64,000 bases of DNA from positions 586,117-650,116 of the forward strand of contig NZ_BSOG01000001.1 of the NCBI RefSeq assembly GCF_030160395.1. The letters run 5' to 3'. The DNA comes from Chitinimonas prasina. Lineage in GTDB: Bacteria > Pseudomonadota > Gammaproteobacteria > Burkholderiales > Chitinimonadaceae. Under the pieces are notes generated by a model that was given only the letters and a program-made list of their open reading frames with translations, was not told the origin of the DNA and made no database searches. Below are positions 43,762-51,926 of the stretch, one piece after another (within the stretch, counting starts at the first letter, position 1; every line of letters begins with the position of its first letter). The translations under genes and the position numbers were made by a program.

Positions 43762-45470
43762 CAGAGCCAGCCTTCGCCTTCAAGCTGGTCCAGCAGCGTC
43801 TTCAACTCATCGCGCCCCTGCTTGATCGTGTTTTCTTCCTGGCTCTCCAGCATGGACTGGAACCGCGCCGTCGCCTGCGCGATCCACTGCCGCTCCTCAC
43901 CCAGCGCTTGCTGGAACATTCGGTCTGCCCGCGCCATCAGCTGCGCATTGGGCAGCAGTTCACGCGGGTGTATCTTCAGTTTGGCCAGGGCCGCCAGCTT
44001 TTCTTCTATCTCCGCCGGTGTCAGCACACCAGGGTTCTCTTCGATGATCAGCCTGTGCTTCTCGCCCGTCTCGGCCACCGTCATCTCCGCTTCCAGCAAA
44101 CCGTTGACGTCATAGGTGAACCGCACCGACACACTGATCTGCCCCGCCGGCCGGGGCGGCACGGGTATGGTGATCTCGCCCAGGAAGATATTGTCCTTCA
44201 CCAGCCGGCTCTCACCCTGGTAGACACTGACATGCAGCGCCATCTGGTTATCGACGATGGTACTCACCACCTGCTCGCGCGAGATGGGCACCACCGAATT
44301 GCGCTCGATGATGGGCAGGTAAAAACCCGGCTGGAAGCGCCCGGTCGCAATCTGCTCGCTTACCTCGATACCCTGCGAATAAGGGCAGACATCGGTCATC
44401 ACCACTTCATTGAGGGTCTCATCGCGTGCCTTCAGCCCGGCCATCACCGCCGCACCACGCGCCACCACTTCGTCCGGGTTCAGGTTCATGGCCGGCATGC
44501 GGCCGAACAGCTTGGCCACCAGCTTGCGCACCGCTGGCATGCGGGTCGCCCCGCCAGCCAATACGATCTGGTCCAGGTCTATGGCCTTCAGGCGGGCATC
44601 GCGCAAGGCCTTCTCAATCGGCTCGCGCAGCCGTTTCAGCAGGGGCTCGCACAGCTTGAGAAAGGCCTCCTCGCCTATCGCCCAGCGCAGGCTCTGCTCC
44701 TGGTAGCGCAGCTCCATCGCCACCTCGGCCGTCCCGCTCAGGCCCCGCTTGGCCTGCTCGGCCTGCTTGCGTAGCGCCTGATAGACCACGGGGTCGGCCT
44801 CTTTGTCGGTCAGCCCGTGCTGCTTGCCCACCGCCTCGATAAACCCGTCTATCAGCGCCTCGCTGAAATCCTCGCCGCCCAGGAAATTGTCCCCCGCGCT
44901 GGCGCGCACCTCCATCACCCCCTCAAACAACTCAAGGATGGAGATATCGAATGTCCCACCGCCCAGGTCAAACACCAGGAAGCGGCTTTCCGGCTCGTTC
45001 TGGTGCAGGCCATAGGCCAGCGCCGCCGCCGTCGGCTCGTTCACCAGCCGCTCCACCTTCAGCCCGGCCAGTTGGCCCGCTATCTTGGTGGCCTTGCGCT
45101 GGGCGTCACTGAAATAGGCCGGCACGGTAATCACCGCCTCGGTCACCGCCTCGCCCAGATAGCGCTCCGCATCAGCCTTGAGCGATTTCAGTACCAGCGC
45201 AGACAGCTCCTCCGGCCGGAACAGCTGGGTGCCCAGCCGCGTCTGCCGGTCAGAGCCCATATAGCGCTTGAACACTGCCGTCGTCAGCTGCGGATGGGTA
45301 ATCAGTCGCTCACGCGCAGCCAACCCCACCAACACCGCACCGCTGTCATCCAGCCCCACCACAGACGGTGTCAGGGCATGGCCCAGCGCATTGGGAATCA
45401 TCTCTGCCTGGCCATCACGCCAGACCGCAACAAGGCTATTGGTCGTACCCAGGTCAATACCGATAATCAT
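43761..45470 (-). CDS. hscC: Hsp70-family chaperone HscC
   Basis: A 569-residue Hsp70 homologue, shorter than DnaK (about 640). The nucleotide-binding domain includes IGIDLGTTNSLVAVWRDG, PAYFSDAQRKATKIAGQLAGL, VFDLGGGTFDISILE and VLAGGATRMPAVRK. The substrate domain follows from about 380 and lacks the long DnaK lid tail. Length and gene context (two J-domain-like genes downstream) identify HscC rather than DnaK or HscA. In E. coli, HscC works with DjlB/DjlC and can affect sigma-70 activity. It is the first gene of the operon. Confidence 0.9.
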   Translation of the reverse strand: MIIGIDLGTTNSLVAVWRDGQAEMIPNALGHALTPSVVGLDDSGAVLVGLAARERLITHPQLTTAVFKRYMGSDRQTRLGTQLFRPEELSALVLKSLKADAERYLGEAVTEAVITVPAYFSDAQRKATKIAGQLAGLKVERLVNEPTAAALAYGLHQNEPESRFLVFDLGGGTFDISILELFEGVMEVRASAGDNFLGGEDFSEALIDGFIEAVGKQHGLTDKEADPVVYQALRKQAEQAKRGLSGTAEVAMELRYQEQSLRWAIGEEAFLKLCEPLLKRLREPIEKALRDARLKAIDLDQIVLAGGATRMPAVRKLVAKLFGRMPAMNLNPDEVVARGAAVMAGLKARDETLNEVVMTDVCPYSQGIEVSEQIATGRFQPGFYLPIIERNSVVPISREQVVSTIVDNQMALHVSVYQGESRLVKDNIFLGEITIPVPPRPAGQISVSVRFTYDVNGLLEAEMTVAETGEKHRLIIEENPGVLTPAEIEEKLAALAKLKIHPRELLPNAQLMARADRMFQQALGEERQWIAQATARFQSMLESQEENTIKQGRDELKTLLDQLEGEGWL

Positions 45471-45699
45471 GACTAATGCCGCTTATGGCCTACGCCAAAA
45501 AATAAAGCGACTATTTTACGTCAGGGGGCCGCAATACGGCGCAGAGAAGTCGTACGCGCCACACCTTGTTCGCATTTTCTGAATGAAATCTTTAAAAAGC
45601 TCCGCTATCCCTGCTTGGAACTCGGCGGAATAATGCACATCAACAACGAAGCCGTTGATCAAATCCGATAACGGCCACGTACCGGGAAAGGCAGACAAC

Positions 45700-46224
45700 A
45701 TGACCATCAAATACACCCTACCCGCCCGCCTGCTGCACTGGCTGGTCGCGCTCGGCATCATCGCCGCCTTCGCCCTGGGGCTGACTACCGACAGCATGGA
45801 AGGCTTCAGCATGCAAAAGCTCAAGCTGATCAACTACCACAAGTGGCTGGGCATAAGCGTTCTGGCGCTGGTGGCCATACGGCTGCTATGGCGCCTGAGC
45901 CACCGCCCGCCCGAGTTGCCAGCCCAGATGCAGCCATGGGAGAAACAGGTCGCCCACTACACCCATATGCTGCTCTATGTGCTGATGTTTGCCGTCCCCC
46001 TGGGTGGCTGGCTGTATTCCTCCGCCAAGGGCTTCCCGGTCGTATGGCTGGGCCTGGTTGAACTGCCCAACCTGATGGACAAGAACGAGGAACTCGCCGG
46101 CACCATTAAGTTCATGCACAAGATCGGCGCCTGGACCCTGGTACTACTGGCCGTGGCCCATGCTGCAGCTGCCTTGAAGCATCATTTCATCCAGAAGGAT
46201 GATGTGCTGAAACGAATGCTGTAA
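45700..46224 (+). CDS. Cytochrome b561 family di-heme membrane protein
   Basis: A 174-residue protein with four transmembrane helices and the histidine heme ligands of the bacterial b561 family (ARLLHWLVALG, INYHKWLGISVL, YTHMLLYVLMFAVPLGGW, FMHKIGAWTLVLLAVAHAAAALKHHF). It probably passes electrons between quinones and periplasmic partners. The ATG at 45700 starts right before the first helix, so the 15 extra N-terminal codons of the longer frame are unlikely. Two YceI-like genes follow, the same partnership as yceJ-yceI in E. coli. Confidence 0.92.
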   Translation: MTIKYTLPARLLHWLVALGIIAAFALGLTTDSMEGFSMQKLKLINYHKWLGISVLALVAIRLLWRLSHRPPELPAQMQPWEKQVAHYTHMLLYVLMFAVPLGGWLYSSAKGFPVVWLGLVELPNLMDKNEELAGTIKFMHKIGAWTLVLLAVAHAAAALKHHFIQKDDVLKRML

Positions 46225-46276
46225 TTTTCAATCGAACAGCGCCATTCAACACCGCCCCGCTTTATCAGGAGCCATC

Positions 46277-46825
46277 ATGCGTCGTACCGCCCTATTCCTG
46301 TCCCTGCTCGCCGCCGGCACCCTGGGCCAGGCCCAGGCCGCCCCGGCCGATCCCGCCAAGAGCTCGGTCAAGTTCGTATTCACCCAGATGAACGTCCCGG
46401 TAGAGGGCCAGTTCAAGAAATTTTCCGCCGACATCGCCTTCGACACCGCCAAGCCCGATACCGGCAAGGTCAATATCGCCGTCGACCTGGCCGCCACCGA
46501 TGCCGGCAGCAGCGATGCCAACCAGGCCGTGCAGATGAAGGAATGGTTCAACACCAGCAGCTACCCCAAAGCCACCTTCAGCGCCAACCAGTTCAAGCCC
46601 CTGGGCGGCGGCAAGTTCAGCGCCACCGGCCAGTTCTCGGTCAAGGGCAAGACGGCCAACCTGACCGTCCCCTTCACCGTCAAGCCCGATGCCAAGGGCA
46701 GCTGGTACGAAGGCAGCTTCCCCCTCTCACGCCTGGCCTGGAAGATAGGCGAAGGCGAGTGGAGCGATGTCGGCGCCGTCGCCGACGCCGTTCAAGTCAA
46801 GTTCAAGCTGTATGTAGCAAAGTAG
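46277..46825 (+). CDS. YceI-family periplasmic lipid-binding protein, copy 1
   Basis: A 182-residue protein. The signal peptide (MRRTALFLSLLAAGTLGQAQA) is followed by a YceI beta-barrel with SSVKFVFTQMNVPVEGQFKKF, KEWFNTSSYPKATFSANQFK and VPFTVKPDAKG. YceI proteins bind isoprenoid quinone-like or other amphiphilic lipids in a long tunnel and often pair with b561 cytochromes, as here (gap about 50 bp). The second YceI gene 76 bp downstream is clearly a paralogue but not a recent duplicate. Confidence 0.92.
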   Translation: MRRTALFLSLLAAGTLGQAQAAPADPAKSSVKFVFTQMNVPVEGQFKKFSADIAFDTAKPDTGKVNIAVDLAATDAGSSDANQAVQMKEWFNTSSYPKATFSANQFKPLGGGKFSATGQFSVKGKTANLTVPFTVKPDAKGSWYEGSFPLSRLAWKIGEGEWSDVGAVADAVQVKFKLYVAK

Positions 46826-46901
46826 AGATCGTTCGTGTGGGTAGCCAGCGGCTGGCCCCACAGTAAGAGCCTGTTAAAACCCAAACCAAGGAGTTTCACC
46901 C

Positions 46902-47471
46902 ATGCAAACCAAGTTGACCGCCCTGCTCATCGCCACCGCCCTCTCTGCCACCGCCCTGGCCGCCCCTGAGAAGTTCGTGCTGGATACCACCCACACCTAC
47001 CCCAGCTTCGAAGTCAATCACCTGGGCTTCTCCATCACCCGTGGCTTCTTCAAGGAAACCGAGGGCACCCTGGAACTGGATCGTGCTGCCAAGACCGGCA
47101 AGCTCGAAGCCACCATCAAGGCCAGCTCCATCGAAACCGGCCTGGGCAAGCGCGACGACCACCTGCGTGGCAAGGACTTCTTCAACGTAGCCGAATTCCC
47201 CACCGCCGTAGTCAAGGCCGACAAGTTCATCTTCGAAGGCGACAAGCCCGTCAAGGCCGAAGGCAACCTCACCATGCTGGGCGTGACCAAGCCTGTCACC
47301 CTCAACATCACCCCCATGAAGTGCGACATGCGCATGGGCAAGGACTTCGTCTGCGGCGCCGATGTCACCACCGTGATCAAGCGCAGCGACTGGGGCATGA
47401 AGGCCTACGTGCCCTTCGTGGGCGACGACGTGAAGATCACCGTCCAGGTCGAAGCCGAAAAGCAGAAGTAA
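46902..47471 (+). CDS. yceI: YceI-family periplasmic lipid-binding protein, copy 2
   Basis: A 189-residue protein. The signal peptide (MQTKLTALLIATALSATALA) is followed by a typical YceI barrel: FVLDTTHTYPSFEVNHLGFS, DDHLRGKDFFNVAEFPTAVVKADKF, GNLTMLGVTKPVTLNI and SDWGMKAYVPFVGDDVKI. It matches the E. coli YceI pattern better than copy 1 does. A good ribosome binding site (CCAAGGAG) precedes the ATG. It is the last gene of the b561/YceI operon and is followed by a strong terminator. Confidence 0.94.
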   Translation: MQTKLTALLIATALSATALAAPEKFVLDTTHTYPSFEVNHLGFSITRGFFKETEGTLELDRAAKTGKLEATIKASSIETGLGKRDDHLRGKDFFNVAEFPTAVVKADKFIFEGDKPVKAEGNLTMLGVTKPVTLNITPMKCDMRMGKDFVCGADVTTVIKRSDWGMKAYVPFVGDDVKITVQVEAEKQK

Positions 47472-47531
47472 GTAGATTGGACAGCAGCGGTGCGGGGCGA
47501 GTCGCACGCCGCCTACCGCTGCGACAGGAAA

Positions 47532-47566
47532 AACCAGGGCGACGGTTATCCGTCGCCTTGGTTTTT
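47532..47566 (+). terminator. Intrinsic terminator after yceI
   Basis: AACCAGGGCGACGG, TTAT, CCGTCGCCTTGGTT (one G-T wobble) is followed by a T-run. It lies about 60 bases after the yceI stop. Confidence 0.9.
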
Positions 47567-47590
47567 GGGGCTTCGAAGAATGGATCCTCT

Positions 47591-47772
47591 TTAACTTTGA
47601 CTGTAACCGACCAGCGCCCCCACCTTGTTGGCCGTGCGCCAGTGGTCGAGTGTCTGTTCGGAAATGCCCAGGTCGCGCGCAAACTAAGCGGGGTCTTGCC
47701 TTCAACTTCGACCAGGCGGACAGTTTCTTGCTTGAATTCGGTGGTGTAGCTTTGTCGTGGAATTTTGTGCAT
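47591..47772 (-). pseudogene. IS3/IS911-type transposase OrfA remnant, frameshifted
   Basis: From 47772 the minus strand reads MHKIPRQSYTTEFKQETVRLVE, a typical OrfA start. After TPLSL the frame shifts to RDLGISEQTLDHWRTANKVG and ends in a stop at 47591-47593. The helix-turn-helix of a transposase N-terminal part is thus present in two frames, and the rest of the element is missing. It borders the accessory patch on the left. Confidence 0.82.
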
Positions 47773-47839
47773 TCGGTACCTCTGTAGACCTGTTTACCCG
47801 GTTACGATTGGTATCCGAAATCCACGCCCAAGCTCACTC

Positions 47840-48289
47840 TCATTTGTTGTACTTTGGCTTTGACACACCTTTTTGTTCCCGACGAAGATTTGGAAATACC
47901 TCTACACCAATGGCTATGCCGATTTTCGACGCTCGAGCCATTGTTTCTGGGCATAGCAGATCCCCGATGTTTAAACACCCAGGCAATTGAGCGATTAGAT
48001 CGACCTTGCCACCGCTCTCAATTACCGCCCTAACAAAATCCAACCTCCCCTCAAGCCAACATACAACATCGCCTATTTCATCGAAGAAATAGCGTTCACC
48101 CTCTGTCCAAGTTTGAAGAGACCACATCGTGCTAGGTCGATTAACATCGTTTACATCCCAAGAATGGGTAGGACTGACCCCCAGACCCTCCGAGATTGAG
48201 GAAACAGACAGCCTTGGATGTCTTATAAGCAAACGAATGCTGTAAAGATGAGCCCTAATGCTATCGTGGCTAGACAGTACTTCACTCAT
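47840..48289 (-). CDS. DUF4279-type immunity protein
   Basis: A 149-residue protein. It shows the DUF4279 pattern: a start with LYSIRLLIRHPRLSVSSISEGLGVSPTHSW, then MWSLQTW, and an end with CLNIGDLLCPETMARASKIGIAIGVEVF. Members often sit downstream of polymorphic toxins as immunity genes. The ATG at 48289 overlaps the stop of the toxin fragment (TAATG) and has GGAGAG in front, so the two were translationally coupled. The base composition is more AT-rich than the flanking core genes. It appears intact and may still protect against a related toxin from neighbouring cells. Confidence 0.75.
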   Translation of the reverse strand: MSEVLSSHDSIRAHLYSIRLLIRHPRLSVSSISEGLGVSPTHSWDVNDVNRPSTMWSLQTWTEGERYFFDEIGDVVCWLEGRLDFVRAVIESGGKVDLIAQLPGCLNIGDLLCPETMARASKIGIAIGVEVFPNLRREQKGVSKPKYNK

Positions 48290-48588
48290 TACCAATCTCT
48301 CCGCCCTTTATTACCACGACCTCTCCTCCATGGAAGCTCACGATCCTTCCTGCGGCGACCGCCAGCCTCACTTCCGCCAATCATGTCGCCGGCGCTACCT
48401 GTATAAATCCAAGATCCGTCAGGGCGCTCAACCCAAACCTCTCCTGACGGTGTAACACGGACATTGTCTATTGCCCCAGTGTGTAGGGCAATGGGATGGA
48501 CTTCCCCCTCCTGAAACGGCATCCAAATGCCAAACTGGAAATCGTCAAACCACCAGTTAGTCAGATAAGAAGGGGTCCACCATGAAGC
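48289..48588 (-). pseudogene. C-terminal fragment of a polymorphic toxin
   Basis: The frame is open from 48588 to the stop overlapping the immunity start. It has no credible start codon near its beginning (an internal ATG at 48522 gives 77 residues). The sequence VRVTPSGEVWVERPDGSWIY, GSEAGGRRRKDRE, ending in a basic tail, looks like the toxin tip of Rhs or contact-dependent systems (the GEVW...PDGSW...GRRGKDR pattern). The delivery part is absent, and an IS110-type remnant begins where the homology stops. I regard it as an orphan toxin tip. The toxin class and activity are uncertain. Confidence 0.55.
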
Positions 48589-48644
48589 TTAAGCGCTTGG
48601 GTATTTATCTGGCCAAAAACATCTTCCAGTTGCACGGGGTCTGA
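48582..48644 (+). pseudogene. IS110-family transposase N-terminal remnant
   Basis: After an AGGGG motif the plus strand encodes MKLKRLGIYLAKNIFQLHGV and then a stop. This equals the first 20 residues of IS110-group transposases (MKLKxxGIDLAKNVFQLHGV). The catalytic Asp of GIDLAK is Tyr here, and the remainder is missing. It abuts the toxin fragment on the opposite strand. Confidence 0.82.
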
Positions 48645-48893
48645 CCTTCCCCCACGCAGGTCTACCAGGGATTAGTTAGCAATTACTGCGGGCTTTGCGC
48701 ACCCTGGGTCAGCGAGCGCCACGACAGGTCAAGCGGCGCAATTCACCGTACGCCTCGCGCGATCAACGATATCCACGACGACAGTCACTGGATTGCACTG
48801 TAGTCATGGCTGAGCCCCAGCTGATTCACCCACGGCAGCAACCGTCGAGCTCAGTCTAACCGAACAGTTGAGGCCTGCCCCCTCAGTTTTCTC
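48645..48893. other. Scrambled spacer after the IS110 remnant
   Basis: About 250 bases with no gene, no repeat match within the window and no clear terminator. It may be decayed insertion-sequence DNA. Confidence 0.4.
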
Positions 48894-49181
48894 TCAGTCT
48901 GAGCTAGGGATTGTATTCAAGTCACAATCACAATGGGGGCAATGATCGCTAATGTATATCGAAAACTTAAGAAGCCCCGTAGCTCCTACTTGCTTGCCAC
49001 ATTGCGGACAAACAATTCTTTTCGCGTAGTAGAAAGTAGCAACATGCATTGCAAAAAACAAAAAGATTATTACAACTGGATGCACCACCTCCGTCAGAAT
49101 AATCACTAACATCACAACCGCAAAGGCAAGTATTGGCACCCAAATAGTAAGAAGATAATGCTGGTAAGGACTAGTGCGCAT
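48894..49181 (-). CDS. Small membrane protein with zinc-ribbon cysteines
   Basis: A 95-residue protein. Two hydrophobic helices (HYLLTIWVPILAFAVVMLVIILTEVV and VVIIFLFFAMHVATFYYA) are followed by two Cys pairs, CPQCGKQ and CPHCDCDL, spaced 26 residues apart as in a zinc ribbon. I do not recognise the family. The gene stands alone between non-coding stretches in the AT-rich accessory patch and may be an orphan immunity or membrane-stress protein. That is speculation from context. Confidence 0.6.
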   Translation of the reverse strand: MRTSPYQHYLLTIWVPILAFAVVMLVIILTEVVHPVVIIFLFFAMHVATFYYAKRIVCPQCGKQVGATGLLKFSIYISDHCPHCDCDLNTIPSSD

Positions 49182-49709
49182 TTCTACCCTCGACTAAAAC
49201 CAACTATCTCACATAGCCTTGCATGGGGTTTGGAACCAACCCCCTCAAGCCCGCCTTAAAGACATCACTTAATTCGCGCGCACCTTTTCTGAGTGCGTTA
49301 AATGATTTCACCTACACCTCCTTGATACTCAACATGTAGGTCGTAGGCCGTGATACCAAAATCGCAGGAGGGGCAGCGCATAAGGCGCAAAGCGCATTTC
49401 ATCGTACAAGAATGACTCAGCGCCCAGTTTAATGCCGAATGTAGCAGTGGTCAACATCGCTTACATACGCTAAGGCGTAGCTCACGCCTGCCCATCAATA
49501 TATCACCAAAGCCAGCAAAATTAGTGCCCCTGAGCAATCGGGCTGTATCGTGCTATATTTAGTTTTAATGGCATGACCTACGCGCTGGTGGCCTGAAAAG
49601 TGGCGGGCTTTTAGTGAAAAGCCCACTCGCTATGTGTACCCTAGCTGTTGCGGACGAGCGGACGGGGCACCACGGCCCTACGGTCGGAGCAACAACTTGT
49701 CCTGGCGAA
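49182..49709. other. Non-coding stretch of the accessory patch
   Basis: More than 500 AT-rich bases without a supportable gene. A perfect hairpin GGGCTTTT-AGTG-AAAAGCCC sits at 49605-49624, about 85 bases downstream of the next minus-strand gene. It has no U-run. Confidence 0.45.
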
Positions 49710-49994
49710 TTACCCCGTACGCAGGGGTAAAACGAAAGAACCTGCTGCAATCTCAATAATATCTCCAGATTGCATTTCAATCTGCAGGGTTTCGGTCCCA
49801 TCTGCCTGTTGAGTTGGTCCCATCACCCCATTCACACTAACACTTCGCCCCCAATCATTTCGTTTCGGTACAAACAGCCTTACAACATTCTCAGCTTTTA
49901 AGGAGACCGTCTCCGAATTTGGATTGAGTAAAGTCAATGTTACGCAAGCATCCTTCCAATCAAATGCCAGCGAAACAAGAGTCCAATCATGCAC
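49710..49994 (-). CDS. Small hypothetical protein, possibly an immunity protein
   Basis: A 94-residue cytoplasmic protein. It begins MHDWTLVSLAFDWKDACVTLTLLN, continues with LFVPKRNDWGRSVSVNGV and ends with IEMQSGDIIEIAAGSFVL. The WxxxSLxFDW...W-G-x-S-V-S-V-N...IEMQSGD-x-IEI pattern is one I associate with small bacterial immunity-type families (Imm50-like), from memory. No toxin is adjacent. The single-gene setting in a patch with a toxin tip and immunity gene is compatible with an orphan immunity gene. Confidence 0.55.
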   Translation of the reverse strand: MHDWTLVSLAFDWKDACVTLTLLNPNSETVSLKAENVVRLFVPKRNDWGRSVSVNGVMGPTQQADGTETLQIEMQSGDIIEIAAGSFVLPLRTG

Positions 49995-50305
49995 AGAGTA
50001 TCCTTTTATTTCCTACCCAGGGGAAGATGTGCCGCTGGCGACTCAGTAGGCACCAAGTTGCCATTAATTCCCAAGCGTTGGCCTTGTGGGTTGTTTACAT
50101 GGTAGTGCGTAGGTCGCCATAAGCAAAGCGCATTGCACCCTGCCTTGGTTCGAGCCACTGCTGCTCCTTGCAGGGAGACGGCTCGTTATAGGCAAATAAA
50201 TCCAACCAAATAGTATTGAGACCTACCTTCATGGTTTCAGGCGCCGATGGGCGACCCTATGATTGTAACCCTGCGGCGCTGAAACTGCCTTAAGGGTCAA
50301 CAGCG
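49995..50305. other. Spacer in the accessory patch, no gene seen
   Basis: About 310 bases with no supportable reading frame or RNA. Confidence 0.4.
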
Positions 50306-51280
50306 TCACTGCGGAGACAGCTGGTTATCCAATACGATGCCGAACAATGACTTGTGAGCAAGAATTTTCATGGATTTCCCAGTCATGGCTGTTGCGTAGA
50401 ATCGCTCAGTGACACAACGACTTTCATGGATAAGTTCACTACCTATATTAAACTCAACAACATATTGACACTGCCCTTTTTTCCTAGGCGGAAGATTTTC
50501 TTTCTTTGACAGTATGAATATATCCAAATTGGAGTTGGGATTTTCAGTCAACCTTATTAACTCACCAGGGAGGTATGCAGTCCCAAAACCAAGCCCGCCA
50601 AGAACAATAACAATGACTATACCGCCCAGCACAGGATCGACCACTCTATGCAAAAGCGACTCTTGCGGCTCTGTATTGGAACCGCCATTTAATCTTCTGC
50701 AAATAGCAAGATAGCCAATAAAAGCAACAGCAAAGCCCACATACAGGGAAGTTGAATAAACCACCACTTCGTCCGCAGGAATAAATATCGCACTGGATAC
50801 AATGCAGGCGTAAAACACCGCCAACAAGTTAGCAACCAAGAGCAATATGAGAAATACCAACATAGCTGATTGGATTCGCCCCCCGCATACTTGATCAAAC
50901 CCCGGCAATTGAGGAGTATTCCATGAGCTAACATAAGGAGTATTCAATGAGCTAACCAGTTGAAACGGGAACTCACCTTCCGGAAAATCCGCCCCGCCAA
51001 TAGCTGAGAATTCAAGCTTCTGTATGAAGCCATTTCTAAGCCATAGATCAACCCCGACACCGTAAAACAATGTTGTGCTTTTAATCAGCGGCGCCCCAGG
51101 AGCGTTGGTATAATTGACGGGCTGCACACCGGGCGGGACGCTGAGTGTTAAGATTAAGGTAGAGCCGTCTATGCTGCGTTCAAGTGGCTGTGCCAGATTG
51201 CATTGAGCCTTGAGCGGCTCACTGCCACATTTTAAGGCGAACCAATCTAAAGTCTGACGCTCAAGTGAGGTAAATTGCAT
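50306..51280 (-). CDS. Hypothetical membrane protein with three or four helices
   Basis: A 324-residue protein I do not recognise. Residues 1-130 are soluble, with a LILTLSVPPGVQPVNYTNAPG segment. Hydrophobic helices follow at about 138-165 (SAMLVFLILLLVANLLAVFYA), 170-190 and 215-235 (VVDPVLGGIVIVIVLGGLGFG), then a soluble C-terminus with Cys pairs. It lies alone in the accessory patch and is AT-richer than the neighbouring cys genes. The ATG at 51280 is the only good start. An uncharacterised effector-associated membrane protein is possible but unsupported. Confidence 0.55.
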   Translation of the reverse strand: MQFTSLERQTLDWFALKCGSEPLKAQCNLAQPLERSIDGSTLILTLSVPPGVQPVNYTNAPGAPLIKSTTLFYGVGVDLWLRNGFIQKLEFSAIGGADFPEGEFPFQLVSSLNTPYVSSWNTPQLPGFDQVCGGRIQSAMLVFLILLLVANLLAVFYACIVSSAIFIPADEVVVYSTSLYVGFAVAFIGYLAICRRLNGGSNTEPQESLLHRVVDPVLGGIVIVIVLGGLGFGTAYLPGELIRLTENPNSNLDIFILSKKENLPPRKKGQCQYVVEFNIGSELIHESRCVTERFYATAMTGKSMKILAHKSLFGIVLDNQLSPQ

Positions 51281-51926
51281 GGTGGTTATTATTAAGCAGG
51301 CGTCACAAGAGAACGCAAAGATACTGCATTGACAGATTAACCCCTCCCGACCCCAATAAGATCAATTGTTTGAGCTGGGATCGAGTATTGCCCGTCATGG
51401 AATGACGCGACAGTTTCAAGGCAAGGGTTGAAAGTAGGGCCGGATAAAGGCACGTCACCGACTATTAACCGCCAAGTCAGAGAAGCAATGTCATTGTACC
51501 GATACCCCACCAGAGACGAAAGATGCCATATCGACGCGTTTGTCCGCCGTATCCTGACGCCCGCCACGCCGTCAACGGGGTCACACACCACGCCAATGGC
51601 GGGGCGCCTACAGGATTCTTGGACTTTGCATGCCGGGATACGAGCCTATTTAGCGCGCCTAACAAAACCCCGCGTAGCTGGTTCCGGCTAAGCGTGCACA
51701 CCCAAGCAAGGGCTTGGCCACGTGCTGACACTGAGCAGGGGCAAACCCCGCAGACGGGTTACACCAGCGGCCTGCTGACTAAGGCCCGCCGGCATGAGAT
51801 CAAAGGATGCATCGCTAGCCTAGCCTACCTGCCCCAGCAGTTGCACCTGGGCTTGCCATCCCATAATCCCACCCCAATCAGCAGGGCACAGGCAATCCGC
51901 AATACCCTCAGGCCAAACACCCCAAG
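51281..51926. other. Non-coding junction between accessory patch and cys cluster
   Basis: About 650 bases without a supportable gene. The 84-residue minus-strand frame at 51337-51591 starts with GTG, has no ribosome binding site and resembles nothing I know. A half copy of the MITE-like element lies at 51651-51697. Confidence 0.45.
51651..51697. repeat. Partial (left-half) copy of the MITE-like element
   Basis: TAGCGCGCCTAACAAAACC, followed by GCGTAGC and GGCTAAGCGTGC, matches the left half of copy A at 3449-3495 with few changes. The right half and its terminal repeat are missing, so this is a degraded or truncated copy. Confidence 0.55.

Noticed and set aside
43131-44774. 547-residue plus-strand frame opposite hscC
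   Set aside because: hscC has full Hsp70 motifs. The Pro/Arg/His-rich opposite frame is compositional.
48645-48893. Integron-like attC site next to the orphan genes
   Set aside because: A CTAAC/GTTG-like core pair can be picked out, but no attC architecture or cassette periodicity is present.
49605-49624. Hairpin GGGCTTTT-AGTG-AAAAGCCC as a terminator
   Set aside because: No U-run follows on either strand, so I did not call it a terminator.
51337-51591. 84-residue minus-strand frame near the accessory-region border
   Set aside because: GTG start without ribosome binding site and no recognisable family. It might be a decayed C-terminus, but I cannot support it.
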